A DNA stretch of 64,000 nt. It comes from JAFAQB01 sp046724555. GTDB taxonomy: Archaea; Thermoproteota; Nitrososphaeria; Nitrososphaerales; Nitrososphaeraceae. The notes under the pieces were generated by a model. It saw only the letters and a list, made by a program, of their open reading frames with translations, was not told the DNA's origin and searched no databases. The stretch is taken from assembly GCA_046724555.1 (NCBI GenBank), contig JBKOWU010000088.1, positions 1 through 64,000 on the forward strand, given 5' to 3'. Position numbers and translations under genes: made by a program. Below, piece after piece: positions 46,600 to 56,020 of this stretch; position 1 is the first letter of the stretch; every line of letters starts with the position of its first letter.

Positions 46600-46836
46600 C
46601 TACGCTGAATTAAAGAGTTCTGATATCGCTTTAGATAGGACCAGAGAATTATGTGTTGTTGAAACTAATTGTTGTGTGTTGTGAAGGGCGCCCCAAACCT
46701 GATTTTCATAGAAAGCTGAATCTAGCATTTTAGAACTGCCCGTGTTAAACATGTATTCTGATTTTTTCTTTAATTTAGGGTTAGATACATAAAACATTGA
46801 TTTTCTTCGTCTGCTAAATCTGTGGTATTTTATCAT
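46600..46836 (-). CDS. Hypothetical small basic protein
   Basis: 78 residues, ATG start, 14 bases before the FkbM gene. N-terminus basic (YHRFSRRRKS), remainder Ser/Asn-rich. No domain. It could be a leader gene of the methyltransferase transcript or chance. Confidence 0.35.
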   Translation of the reverse strand: MIKYHRFSRRRKSMFYVSNPKLKKKSEYMFNTGSSKMLDSAFYENQVWGALHNTQQLVSTTHNSLVLSKAISELFNSA

Positions 46837-47310
46837 CTATAGTTTTGTTTTTGTGTATTGGTACTCCATTAGTTTTTTGTGTTTTTAAAATTTTTCATCC
46901 CAATAATGTGATGATAAGTATATGAGGAATCATTGAATTACTGCGATCACGGAGTATGAGAACATTAACCATAATTACATCACAAGATCGGTGTAGTCCA
47001 AATATAAAAAGCAACTAAAAATCTTAAAATGAACTTGTATTCTTGGTGCTAAATTCACTGTTGGAGTAGTTTTAGTATCAGATATCAAATTTACAACATA
47101 AAATTGAAATGACTAACCTTATGATGATATTGATAAAATAACAGTTATTCAGGTTAAAGAGTCTTTTGAAGAATTTAGAATGTCTTTAAGGGGAAAATAA
47201 AGCAAGAAGAATCAAAGAATTATTATTATTATTTGTTAAGGCATCAGCCTTCGAAGACATAATTAAAGGCTAATTAACTATGCTGAGCCTTAGTCTACAG
47301 CTGAAATATC
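46837..47310. other. Intergenic stretch
   Basis: Contains a short open block without a start (about 47118-47200, ending VKESFEEFRMSLRGK) that may be a gene relic, and an ATT trinucleotide run near 47219-47236. No intact gene. Confidence 0.35.
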
Positions 47311-48123
47311 TTGGAAGAAAAAAGAAATTACAGCAGCAATAATAGTGAAAGAGTAGCAGTAGTTACAGGTTCTAGTAAAGGCATTGGAAAAGCAATAGCC
47401 ACAGAATTTGCAAACGCAGGATATTCCGTAGTAATCAACGCTAGAAATGAAGAAGAGCTAAGACGAGCCGCTGAAGATATTTCCAAGTCGATTAAGGATG
47501 GTGGAAAAGTTATCTCTATACCGGGCGACATATCACAGGAGCATCTTTGCATATCTCTGATAGACGGTGCTGTAAAACAGTTTGGAAGGATTGATGTTCT
47601 AGTTAACAATGCTGGGATAGGTGGAGAATCAAAGAAAATACATGACATAACTGAAAAAGACTGGGACGAAGTTATCGATATAAATCTAAAGGGTGCATTT
47701 TTGTGCATAAGAGAAGCAGTAAAAAATATGATAAAGAACGGAAGTAGTATACATGATAGAGTTAACAATTATTCAATTATCAATATTTCTTCTGTGCATG
47801 AGCAAACTCCACAACCTGAATCAGCTCCTTATGCCGCTTCCAAAGGAGGAATGGAAATGTTGACTAAAACTGTCGCTTTAGAGCTGGCAGATAAGGGAAT
47901 AAGAGTCAATGGTATTGCCCCAGGAGCAATAGCTACAGACATGAACAAAGAAGTGCTTGAGAATCGAGAAAAGAAAGAAAAAAAGGAACAAAGAATTCCA
48001 GTACATAGAATAGGGCAGCCAGAGGAAATAGCAAAAGTTGCTTTGTTTTTAGCATCTAGCGATGCGAGCTATATCGCAGGAACAACTATATACGTTGACG
48101 GAGGGCTAACTTTAGTTTCGTAG
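47311..48123 (+). CDS. SDR-family oxidoreductase
   Basis: 270-residue classical short-chain dehydrogenase: AVVTGSSKGIGKAIATEF (NAD(P) site), VLVNNAGIGGES, NISSVHEQTP (Ser), the YAASKGGMEMLTKT active site (Tyr-x3-Lys), and GIAPGAIATDM, ending IYVDGGLTL. Related to glucose or 3-oxoacyl-ACP reductases. The start is TTG 47311. A 14-base direct repeat straddles its 3' end. Confidence 0.88.
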   Translation: MEEKRNYSSNNSERVAVVTGSSKGIGKAIATEFANAGYSVVINARNEEELRRAAEDISKSIKDGGKVISIPGDISQEHLCISLIDGAVKQFGRIDVLVNNAGIGGESKKIHDITEKDWDEVIDINLKGAFLCIREAVKNMIKNGSSIHDRVNNYSIINISSVHEQTPQPESAPYAASKGGMEMLTKTVALELADKGIRVNGIAPGAIATDMNKEVLENREKKEKKEQRIPVHRIGQPEEIAKVALFLASSDASYIAGTTIYVDGGLTLVS

Positions 48124-48141
48124 CACTAGGGCTAACTTTAG
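48102..48141. repeat. 14-base direct repeat across the SDR stop
   Basis: AGGGCTAACTTTAG occurs at 48102-48115 and again at 48128-48141, the first copy coding the end of the SDR, the second just after its TAG. Confidence 0.6.
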
Positions 48142-48224
48142 CTTGTATTCTTTACTACGACAAAATTTTTTAATAGATTAGAAGGTATTCGATGAAATGT
48201 AATCGTCTTTTTTAAGCATGGGCT

Positions 48225-48448
48225 TTCACTTGATCACATCGCTGCATCCGACGCTAGCCATGTATTAAAAGTACAGGAAGCTCATTGTTGATGGCAATGG
48301 TCTCAATGGTACTAGTGACAAGAGATTTGTTAATATTAGTATACGGTTTGGCTGAATGTCCAGCTTGTCTGAGTACATCGTAACGGAAAGACGTGGTGCA
48401 GTAGTATGCATGATCATTCTTTATATATTCATGTTCTCGTTCATACAA
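48225..48448 (-). pseudogene. Possible alpha/beta-hydrolase remnant
   Basis: A minus-strand 64-residue frame ends ELPVLLIHG before a TAG, the strand-turn usually followed by the hydrolase Asp; a shifted frame then reads ASDAAM. FRYDVLRQAGHS upstream resembles the cap-to-core segment of RdmC-like hydrolases. The catalytic Ser region is absent. This is weak evidence for a decayed gene and could be coincidental. Confidence 0.3.
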
Positions 48449-48507
48449 AGTAGCTTACAATAAGTTTAGATTTCATGTTGTGCATAGGCAGCGCCTTGGG
48501 TAAATTT

Positions 48508-49386
48508 TTATTTTGTTCGTAACTCAGCTAATTTTTTTTCATTCTTTGAGAAATTGATCAGGTGCCCTCTTAACAATTGAATACCCAATGCAGGATCCAC
48601 ACCTTTTGGACATACCTTACTACAAGATCCGGCGAAGTGGCATCGCCAGATTCCGTGATTATTATCGATACCATTCAGCCTTTCTCTAGCGCCGTTATCA
48701 CGTGTATCTGCATAGTATCTATATGCTTGTGATAGTGCTTGCGGGCCAGGAAATTTTGTATCTGTAGCGACTGTAGGACAAGCGGAATAACATAATCCAC
48801 ATCTTATACAATAGGAAAATTGCAGATACTTCTCGACATCTTGTGGAGTTTGCATAAACTCCGATAACAATTCTTCTCGTACTTGTTGAGTAGCCTGTGT
48901 CCTAATGTCTGCCTTTTCATTAAAAATATATGGGCTCATCTCCTTGTGATGTGTAAAAAATTGTGAAAAATCCGTTACTAGATCTCGTATATGGGGAAAG
49001 TTTGGGAGTGGTTCGCACGTAACTGTGTCTCCTTCTAGTTCCGAGATGTTAGTATAACAAGCAAGCCGCGGAATTCCGTTAATCTTCATTCCACATGAAC
49101 CACATGATGCCATTCTACATGAATATCTTATTCCTATACTGCTATCCATATAGCTCTTTGCATAGATAAGAGCATCCAAAACCGTTGTCCAACGCTTCAA
49201 TGGGATCTTAAAGGAATCGAATGTGTGGGGTTCGTTTTGTTTCGCAGCATTCCCTCGAAATACCTTAAGTGAGATGTTTTCACGTACCTGCTTATTTTCA
49301 TCAGGGTTGTGATAATCCTCTGTATCTTCATTAGCAGTATTTCTTTTTCGTCCCAATAACCTGATTTTCTCAATTAATGTGTTCAT
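48508..49386 (-). CDS. sdhB: Succinate dehydrogenase/fumarate reductase iron-sulfur subunit
   Basis: About 292 residues from ATG 49386 (frame open to 49452). [2Fe-2S] ligands in YSCRMASCGSCGMKING, then C at RLACY. The [4Fe-4S] and [3Fe-4S] motifs are FSYCIRCGLCYSACPTVA and HFAGSCSKVCPKGVDP. It transfers electrons from SdhA to the membrane. No sdhA, C or D gene lies next to it in this window, which is unusual for this operon. N-terminal 30 residues are extra and polar. Confidence 0.9.
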   Translation of the reverse strand: MNTLIEKIRLLGRKRNTANEDTEDYHNPDENKQVRENISLKVFRGNAAKQNEPHTFDSFKIPLKRWTTVLDALIYAKSYMDSSIGIRYSCRMASCGSCGMKINGIPRLACYTNISELEGDTVTCEPLPNFPHIRDLVTDFSQFFTHHKEMSPYIFNEKADIRTQATQQVREELLSEFMQTPQDVEKYLQFSYCIRCGLCYSACPTVATDTKFPGPQALSQAYRYYADTRDNGARERLNGIDNNHGIWRCHFAGSCSKVCPKGVDPALGIQLLRGHLINFSKNEKKLAELRTK

Positions 49387-49661
49387 ATTATTATCTGAAC
49401 CTGACTTGCTTTGTCTATCTAATTTCCTATGAACAATATGTATGTATGCCAAAACAACAATTCCATTTGTTAATATAATATCTTACAGCCATCCTAAATC
49501 TCAAATGGGTATTATATACCATTTATTACCATTATCTCTACCGCGTTCAGATATATAATTCATCTCCGTACGACGTACGCGCTACAGGTCATTTACTTTT
49601 TCAGAGCAATCGCAAAGCATAGCAGCATGATAAAGTGCTTAATATTAAATCAGAATAATGT

Positions 49662-50084
49662 CTATTGATTTTTTTTGACTTCTCTTTGAATTATCCCTTT
49701 ATTTTTGCGAATAAGCGGCATTATCTTTTTTACCATAAGTTGATGGAAATTGTCTGTTCCCATATCAAAGGTTAACAATACTACAAACGCTAGACGGTTT
49801 TTCGCATCTGTAATTGGAATATTCGCTCTGATTAGCTTCTCGTAGACCGAACATGTATAATCTACTTTCCCCAAAGTATGTCGCCAGCGCAGGCGTGTAT
49901 ACTGGCGCGTCATAGCTGTGATTGCGTATTGTTCGGTTTCTTTGTAATTGAGCAACGGCTTGAGGCCTTCGCGCTCTGAGATGGATAACAGAGAACCAGT
50001 GTCGTCAGCTATTCCAACAAACCTAATTGAAGAATTAAGCTTAATAAGCTGGTCACAGAATTCCCCGAATAGTTGTTGTTTCAT
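49662..50084 (-). CDS. DUF6659 family protein
   Basis: 140 residues of a thaumarchaeal family (DUF6659): IRFVGIADDTGSLLSISERE, then YTRLRWRHTLGKVDYTCSVYEKL and VVLLTFDMGTDNFHQLMVKKI. The alternating strand/helix pattern is like roadblock/profilin-type folds. No enzyme motif. ATG start. Function unknown; usually present in multiple copies in Nitrososphaerales by my recollection. Confidence 0.7.
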   Translation of the reverse strand: MKQQLFGEFCDQLIKLNSSIRFVGIADDTGSLLSISEREGLKPLLNYKETEQYAITAMTRQYTRLRWRHTLGKVDYTCSVYEKLIRANIPITDAKNRLAFVVLLTFDMGTDNFHQLMVKKIMPLIRKNKGIIQREVKKNQ

Positions 50085-50290
50085 CCAGATTAGTGAAGTT
50101 AATGCAGCTGGCTCTTATTCTTATACCTTGTCTAGTACCCAAAGCTATATAATAAACAGGAGCTGTTTTCCTATCACAAAAGTATATTTAAAGTCACTCC
50201 ATGTGTCAATTTCTTAGTCTCTATAAAGTTAAGAAAGATGCATAATAAAACTAAGATTAAGATGTCTTTTTTGTCCGCTATTTCAAATTA

Positions 50291-50506
50291 TCAAGAATTT
50301 GCATAATACTTTCCTAGGTATATTTCATGGGATAACTTAAGCAGGGAAGAATTCTCATCTAAGGTTAGGGCATGAGAATAAGATGGCTGATAGTAAAAAT
50401 CAAGTACATGCGATGGTTCTAGCACCAGTATTGCTACTACTATAAAGCCAGCTGATAATCGAACAAAAATTATATTTGTCCTATGCATATGGCAATACTT
50501 TATCAA
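50291..50506 (-). CDS. Small exported protein
   Basis: 71 residues with a hydrophobic N-terminal segment (FVRLSAGFIVVAILVLEP, about 14-31) and a short polar mature part. TTG start, or ATG at residue 7. No domain; confidence is limited by size. Confidence 0.4.
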   Translation of the reverse strand: MIKYCHMHRTNIIFVRLSAGFIVVAILVLEPSHVLDFYYQPSYSHALTLDENSSLLKLSHEIYLGKYYANS

Positions 50507-50864
50507 CTATCATCTATTTTCATACTCTTTATGTTTACCGTCAGATGAGCCAATTTTTGTGCACCCCACTTTCACCTATATAGCTGATATCTAGCCGGCC
50601 GCCGTACGACTTGCTGGAGGTTCCAAAATAAACGTTAATGTATTTGCTGTCAGATAGCACGGGATATTATTAAATCTCTCAAGTACGTAACCAGCGTAAC
50701 CAGTCTATTTCTAATGCTCCAATTACAATAGAAGCTCTTTTGCGTTGCACTGCGTTGCGCACATACATTACACCTATTATGACGCATTTGACGACGCATT
50801 TGACTGCTGTTTTGATGCTTTTGGCTAAGACTTTTGTATTGCTTTATTCATATTACATAATAAT
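50507..50864. other. Intergenic stretch with short tandem repeats
   Basis: Contains a tandem 12-mer GACGCATTTGAC x2 (50781-50804) and TGCGTTGC direct repeats just before it, upstream of the HTH/coiled-coil gene. No gene seen. Confidence 0.45.
50781..50804. repeat. Tandem 12-base repeat
   Basis: GACGCATTTGAC occurs twice in direct tandem, about 60 bases before ATG 50865. Confidence 0.6.
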
Positions 50865-52475
50865 ATGCCTTATCGACTGCCTAATAACGTGAAAACTCCT
50901 GTTATACAGCAATGGCTAGCTGGACATCCAAGGGATAAGATAGCAATTGATTGTGGCATCAGTACAGGTGCTGTGTCAAATATAGTAAACGAATGGAAAA
51001 TGGCTTTGGATACTTATAGGCCTGATTCTTTAAGGGATCTGGGCATTTCCTTAAATAGAATTGGTATAAGCCATGCTCAATGCGCAGTTGGTTTTAGAGT
51101 TGTAACAATGCTCAGAAGCTTTGGAGTTCAGGAGGATAAATTCGAATGCTTGATAGCGGATCTACAGAATCGTTGCTGCAACGAATTGGGACTACCCCTA
51201 GATCGCATTGGCTTTTACATTGCAAACCTGGCTGAACTTTCTGACAACGTGCCCATTTCGGAGATACCAAATTACATTTCACAAAGGGTAGATGAAAAGA
51301 AGGAAATAGAACAGAAAATAAAAGAATTGGAAGGTCAGATCGAAGAGTTACAAACTAGAAAATCTGAACTTGAGAACCGTACTGTGTGTGCTGTACAGAA
51401 CCATGCAATTACACAAGAAAAATTAGATTGGTATTCAAGAATTAAGGAACAGCTAGAAAAATATGGAATACCTGTAGATGACATTTCTAAGGTTGTAGTC
51501 ATAGTTAACAGTGTGGCGAAACTATTTGGTTATGATAACCAAAAGATTGTAGATGCACTTTCTAACTTACAAACACTGAAGAATGAATACGAATTTTATG
51601 AAGGACTTGTACAGTACAAAAGAAATGAATGTTCTAGTCTGCAGAATATGCATTCCAGGCTCAAAGAAGACGTAGAGTCATGTAAACAAACCCTTGATAT
51701 ATATGCTAAGCTATTTGATATGGGATTTGGTCTAAAGGAACTCAAGCTACTTTGGCATACTATTTACGAAATAGCTGATGCAAATAGTATTCCAAGAGAA
51801 GATGCTATCAAGAAGTTTTTCAAGGATGTGGAAGATCATTATGATGATAAGCTTGGATTTGAGTCAAAGATATATGGATTGAAAGAAGAGGTCGATAATC
51901 TTAGCCAACAAAAGCTCAGGTTATTTGCTGAATTAGGTGGATATCCTAAATTAGCCTCTGCTTTAGCAAAATTACTTGATATTTTTTATAGCAGGGACAA
52001 TAATAATAATAATAACGGTAATTTTGAGGAGTTGGATTTATTAGTTGATCAAGTACGCATGGCTGGTGGCATTAAGGCGGCCAAAGAGAAATTAAGTAGT
52101 CAACCAATAGTAGTAGCATTAGCCGCACTAGCAAGTCATAGCTCAGTTCTTTTATCAAACAATAAAACTAATAATAATAATTATGATGGTGAAATAAAAA
52201 ATAGCAGTAGTAATAGTTGGGAAATAGAAGAAAGGGAAAAATTGCCTCTGCAGAATAGTTTTAACAATCATGCAATACAAAATGCTGAAGATATAGGACC
52301 CAAAAAATGCTACAAAAGCATAAGACCATTAAAGCACACTAGTCTCAGCTTCTTCTCATTCATTACCTCATTCTCTATTCTAATCATGTTGTCATTATCA
52401 GCCAGAAATAGAGCACTTGAGAGACTGAAAGAGAACCAACAGTATAATAATAGTAATAATGCCAAGACGCCATGA
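50865..52475 (+). CDS. HTH / coiled-coil protein with C-terminal hydrophobic helix
   Basis: 536 residues. A helix-turn-helix at about 22-46 (KIAIDCGISTGAVSNIVNEW) resembles resolvase or IS-type HTH. A long coiled coil covers about 140-200 and 230-290 (EEKEIEQKIKELEGQIEELQ-like heptads). Asn-rich, microsatellite-coded tracts (NNNNNNG near 385) follow. A hydrophobic segment FFSFITSFSILIMLSLSA (about 490-507) sits near the end and could be a membrane anchor. I recall this HTH-coiled-coil family as repeated in Nitrososphaera/Nitrosocosmicus genomes; the role is unknown. ATG start. Confidence 0.7.
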   Translation: MPYRLPNNVKTPVIQQWLAGHPRDKIAIDCGISTGAVSNIVNEWKMALDTYRPDSLRDLGISLNRIGISHAQCAVGFRVVTMLRSFGVQEDKFECLIADLQNRCCNELGLPLDRIGFYIANLAELSDNVPISEIPNYISQRVDEKKEIEQKIKELEGQIEELQTRKSELENRTVCAVQNHAITQEKLDWYSRIKEQLEKYGIPVDDISKVVVIVNSVAKLFGYDNQKIVDALSNLQTLKNEYEFYEGLVQYKRNECSSLQNMHSRLKEDVESCKQTLDIYAKLFDMGFGLKELKLLWHTIYEIADANSIPREDAIKKFFKDVEDHYDDKLGFESKIYGLKEEVDNLSQQKLRLFAELGGYPKLASALAKLLDIFYSRDNNNNNNGNFEELDLLVDQVRMAGGIKAAKEKLSSQPIVVALAALASHSSVLLSNNKTNNNNYDGEIKNSSSNSWEIEEREKLPLQNSFNNHAIQNAEDIGPKKCYKSIRPLKHTSLSFFSFITSFSILIMLSLSARNRALERLKENQQYNNSNNAKTP

Positions 52476-52522
52476 CTTGTAGTCCAAATAGCAAATAAAT
52501 GACAATATAGAGAATGGGAGTC

Positions 52523-53134
52523 TTAAATTATAATATTACTATTATAATTCATTAGAAATACGATACTTATATTGCGTTTATCCCACCCCGGAAGGATATT
52601 ATTTTGTGCTTCCACTATTTTGATTTTAATTCTTCGATCTATATCATTACTATCGGTTAATGCTCCAGCAAGACTTGCGCCAGTGGCACCACAGCCACAT
52701 ATTGTTATAGTAGAGCCTGAGTCGAGAGAATCAAATGCCTTGTTTAATTTTAATGCATCACTAACTGATCTGAAATGATGTGCTCCACTGATATCGTAAT
52801 AATAATTTGAAGATCCTAGAGCAATCACCAAATAGTCATACTTTATCTTTGCACTATCATCGTTACCAACTTTATCAATGTAGACATTTTTATTTATCAA
52901 ATCCATAGATTGTACTGGACCTTGTACAAAGGTTAATTCGTCGTGAAATAATTCTTTTATTGAAAAAGTTATATCTTCTGGTTTTTTTATGCCTGCTGCC
53001 ACAGTGTGAATCTGTTGCAATAACTGATGATATGGATTTTTATCAACTAATGTAACTTTTATGCCTGTATGTCTGCAAATATTGGCTGCTGCAAATATCG
53101 CGGCATAACCTGCTCCCAGTATAATTATTTCCAT
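52523..53134 (-). pseudogene. Truncated NDH-2-type FAD/NAD(P) oxidoreductase
   Basis: 203 residues of a type II NADH dehydrogenase-like protein. FAD motif IILGAGYAAIFAAANI at the N-terminus, YDYLVIALGSSNYYY, and second Rossmann ITICGCGATGASLAGAL. It breaks off at IVEAQNNILPGWDKRNIS, just after the NAD site, replaced by unrelated IVFLMNYNS and a stop. The family is about 380-400 residues, so roughly half is missing. The break is about 50 bases from the end of the HTH/coiled-coil gene, suggesting a rearrangement. Confidence 0.8.
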
Positions 53135-53494
53135 TTAACCTGTACGAGCTGGAGTACTGTTTAATAATGATGCTAGCACATTCTTATAGTGCCTAACTAA
53201 TGATTTATATTAATATTTTTCGCATTGGGATTCTTAATAGTGTTTGTAGTGCGCTTGATCGAATACAATGCAATGTAAGTGAGCATTTTGTTTGATTTCA
53301 TGATATAGGCAAGTCGTAGTTAGCGTTTATTCTTCTTGCGTTTTAAAATTCTCTTGCATACAAGTGTGCTCTAATACAGTCTCTGATATGGAATTAACTC
53401 TTGTCGTATCTTAAGGCGTATAGGATGAGAAAATTGTATGCTTGTTAATTTAGGAAATTTGATATTCTTTGTTTGTTTGTTTGTTTGTTTGTCA
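53135..53494. other. Intergenic stretch with TTTG microsatellite
   Basis: A (TTTG)5 run at about 53468-53491 ends just before the small gene on the minus strand. No gene seen. Confidence 0.45.
53468..53491. repeat. TTTG microsatellite
   Basis: Five tandem TTTG units; a hotspot for length variation next to a stop codon. Confidence 0.6.
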
Positions 53495-53701
53495 CTAGTC
53501 AACAAACATACTACTAATATAAGCAGATAGCTCATCTCTTAGCTTTATGACTTTGGCACGTTTATCCCCGTCAAGGTTTGTATGAAGTAGCACATCCAAC
53601 CCTTCAACTAGATATTGTATGTTAGATGTTGTTAGGAGAGTTTCATTATCGGCTTGGCCTGCTTGTTGCTGTTGTTCTTCTTCTTTCCCTACACGTTCCA
53701 T
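53495..53701 (-). CDS. Small helical acidic protein
   Basis: 68 residues, Gln/Glu-rich start (EEEQQQQAGQ), then a helical region NIQYLVEGLDVLLHTN and LRDELSAYISSMF. No motif recognised. ATG start. It may be a small adaptor; uncertain. Confidence 0.5.
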   Translation of the reverse strand: MERVGKEEEQQQQAGQADNETLLTTSNIQYLVEGLDVLLHTNLDGDKRAKVIKLRDELSAYISSMFVD

Positions 53702-53972
53702 TAATGTATCACTGACTGTGTGCAGCTGTTAAGTCTTGCGGTGTGAACTTGTTGTAATTGCTTTTTCAAGTATTTCTTCATTCTCATGTCAGAAAAAAGA
53801 AGTTCATACCAGAGATTCAGTATATGTGTTGGTAGCTGAGATTGTAATACGCCTCGACTGTTCATCTTGTTTTTCACGCATTAGGTTAGGAATGTACTAC
53901 ACACCCGAAGACGGATAGTAGTATAATAAACAATATATCTTCTTCTTCTTCCTCTTCATAACATGAAATTTT

Positions 53973-54908
53973 TTAGTCAGCACCAACTAGCTGCAAGTAA
54001 TATTGTTCTTTGTCAATCTTCTCTGGTTTTACTCCTTCTATATTCATCAAATCTTGTATTATGCCTTTTCTTCTCTCTATCTTGCCATCTGGCAGTTTGA
54101 CGACACCATTGATAAAACCACTACTTCCACACACGGGGTTAAATGCTGATTCACTGTTGCCGTGATATATTGATAGCGTTCGCTCTTCTTCTCCATTCGG
54201 GCCAACAAAGAATCTCCCCCGCCTAAAAGTCACTCTCTCATGATCTGACACATACGACTCCTTATCTCTGGTGAAAGTAAAAATGACCCTGAAATTCTGC
54301 ATTTTCTTTGCCATATCTACCAACCATTTATAATAAATCACATTGACGTTTTTGCGCCCTTCGTCAGCATATAAAAGAGGATTGCTGTAGAATAGTGTAA
54401 GCGTGAACTGGTCTGCTTGTTTAGTGTCCTCCATTAGCTGGATTAAAGATCTTACTGGCTCTGCTCCGTTAGCGCCTGACCAGTATGCAATATCTCTTTC
54501 TATTCCAGTAGCAATTTTTGATAAGAAATGATTTTTAGTTGGGTTTACTCTAACCTTTAACTTATGGCCCATTCCATATTGCTCAAAGAAATATGCAGCA
54601 AATCCATCTGCTTTTCCAGTAGAAGGATTAATGTACCCATAAGGCTTTTCATCTTTTATTGTTAAGTCTATCTTGTCTCTTGATGGCGAAGATGCTATGG
54701 AATAAGTTCTCTCGACTAAATTCTCCTCCAATTTACCCGATGCTGTAGGTCTCTTTAAAAGCGCAGTTATTGTCACAGACTGACCTACATTAAATTTAAT
54801 TTGCTGTGATTTAGATGTTGGAACAAAAGAATACGTATACGTATCTGGTGTTTCTGAAAATTTATTGACTATCTGCCATTCAAACTCTTCATGAACTGGT
54901 GTTGACAT
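53973..54908 (-). CDS. FNR-like flavin oxidoreductase
   Basis: 311 residues, ferredoxin-NADP reductase fold. FAD-binding RTYSIASSPS (about 68-77), GYINPSTGKADGFAAYF, and NAD(P) region DIAYWSGANGAEPVRSLIQL. A late GSSGFING supplies the nicotinamide-side loop. No 2Fe-2S domain, so it is a diaphorase or reductase working with a separate partner. ATG start. Confidence 0.82.
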   Translation of the reverse strand: MSTPVHEEFEWQIVNKFSETPDTYTYSFVPTSKSQQIKFNVGQSVTITALLKRPTASGKLEENLVERTYSIASSPSRDKIDLTIKDEKPYGYINPSTGKADGFAAYFFEQYGMGHKLKVRVNPTKNHFLSKIATGIERDIAYWSGANGAEPVRSLIQLMEDTKQADQFTLTLFYSNPLLYADEGRKNVNVIYYKWLVDMAKKMQNFRVIFTFTRDKESYVSDHERVTFRRGRFFVGPNGEEERTLSIYHGNSESAFNPVCGSSGFINGVVKLPDGKIERRKGIIQDLMNIEGVKPEKIDKEQYYLQLVGAD

Positions 54909-55132
54909 TGATGTTGTAGATTTATCTTCATTTTTACCATATAAATGCGACTTAGAGTTAGCGGTATTTTACTGAAGCCTATTGAATATAGTGGTAATAG
55001 CAACTGCTGCTAATACACCCGTAATATACGAAATGCAAGTATTGCAAGACCTTAGAAAAGTGAGAAATGAGGTCTCTTCCAAAGCATTATAGTAATTTCG
55101 CAGTGCAAAATAGTGAGACAAATCTACTTTAA

Positions 55133-55633
55133 CTAATGCTTTCTTCTCCTTTTAGGGCTCATCTTACGTGCGTTTTTATAAATTGTCGGCGGGCTATCCC
55201 TTATTTTATCAAGATCTCCTAGCCCGTGAGGATATTTCTCCCATCTGTTTGACCTTCCAAATAAATTATCAAGTTTAGCCGATGTGATAAATGAGAATTT
55301 ATTTAGAGTTAAGTGCAATGTTTCATGGCTTATAAGCGAGGTTGCGATTTCGGCAATTCTTCCTTCACTTGAATACTCTTGCCATGACCTATAGTTGGAA
55401 ATAAATGCACGCGATCTTCCATAATATGGAACAAACATGAGCCCACGTTTGCCATAGGACCCTTTCAGCCCAACATATTTGAGTACCATATCACGACACC
55501 TCAGGATATCGTATTGGTGACTAATAGACAGATTAATCTTCTGTTCGAAAATAATAGTTGATTTCCAAGATAATATCATTTTAATTTCACGATTCGGCCT
55601 ATTTTTTTGAGCAAAAAAGTTATTCTTTAGCAA
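55133..55633 (-). CDS. Hypothetical HExxH protein
   Basis: 166 residues (start ATG 55633 or internal M19). The sequence IATSLISHETLHLTLNKF has His-Glu-x-x-His, the core of zincin peptidases, within a helix. A basic C-terminus follows (KMSPKRRRKH). There is no clear third zinc ligand. Weak case for a minimal metalloprotease; it could be coincidental. Confidence 0.45.
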   Translation of the reverse strand: MLKNNFFAQKNRPNREIKMILSWKSTIIFEQKINLSISHQYDILRCRDMVLKYVGLKGSYGKRGLMFVPYYGRSRAFISNYRSWQEYSSEGRIAEIATSLISHETLHLTLNKFSFITSAKLDNLFGRSNRWEKYPHGLGDLDKIRDSPPTIYKNARKMSPKRRRKH

Positions 55634-56020
55634 TAACTAAAAAAACTATGGTAGTTTGGAAAGCTATAAGCAAAGGTACATTCTAGAAAATATAACTTAT
55701 TTTCTTACAATATGAATTTCATTGTGATAATATGTGTTAGTGAGAGGAGCTTTGTATCATGATTGTTTATTTGATTAATACTAGCTACTTTATGCCGCCA
55801 ACTAAATAATAATGTGAAACAACTAAGTTATTGCATTTGCTACTGCGTTAGTTGTATTCTTGACCGATCTATCCACACTCAGCACTCAAATATATTTCAC
55901 ATCTAGACTTATGAATAGTTATTAATTTTGTCCCAAATACCCTCGAATACATCTAATACTAGACTGTAGGCTGCATTCAACAAAAATAATTAAGTATACC
56001 ATACGTTAAAGCCAGTCAAA
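55634..56020. other. Intergenic stretch
   Basis: AT-rich with no gene seen, upstream of glycerate kinase. No clear TATA spacing to ATG 56021. Confidence 0.35.

Noticed and set aside
53736..53918. 60-residue plus-strand frame
   Set aside because: Ser/Cys/Val-rich without motif; likely chance.
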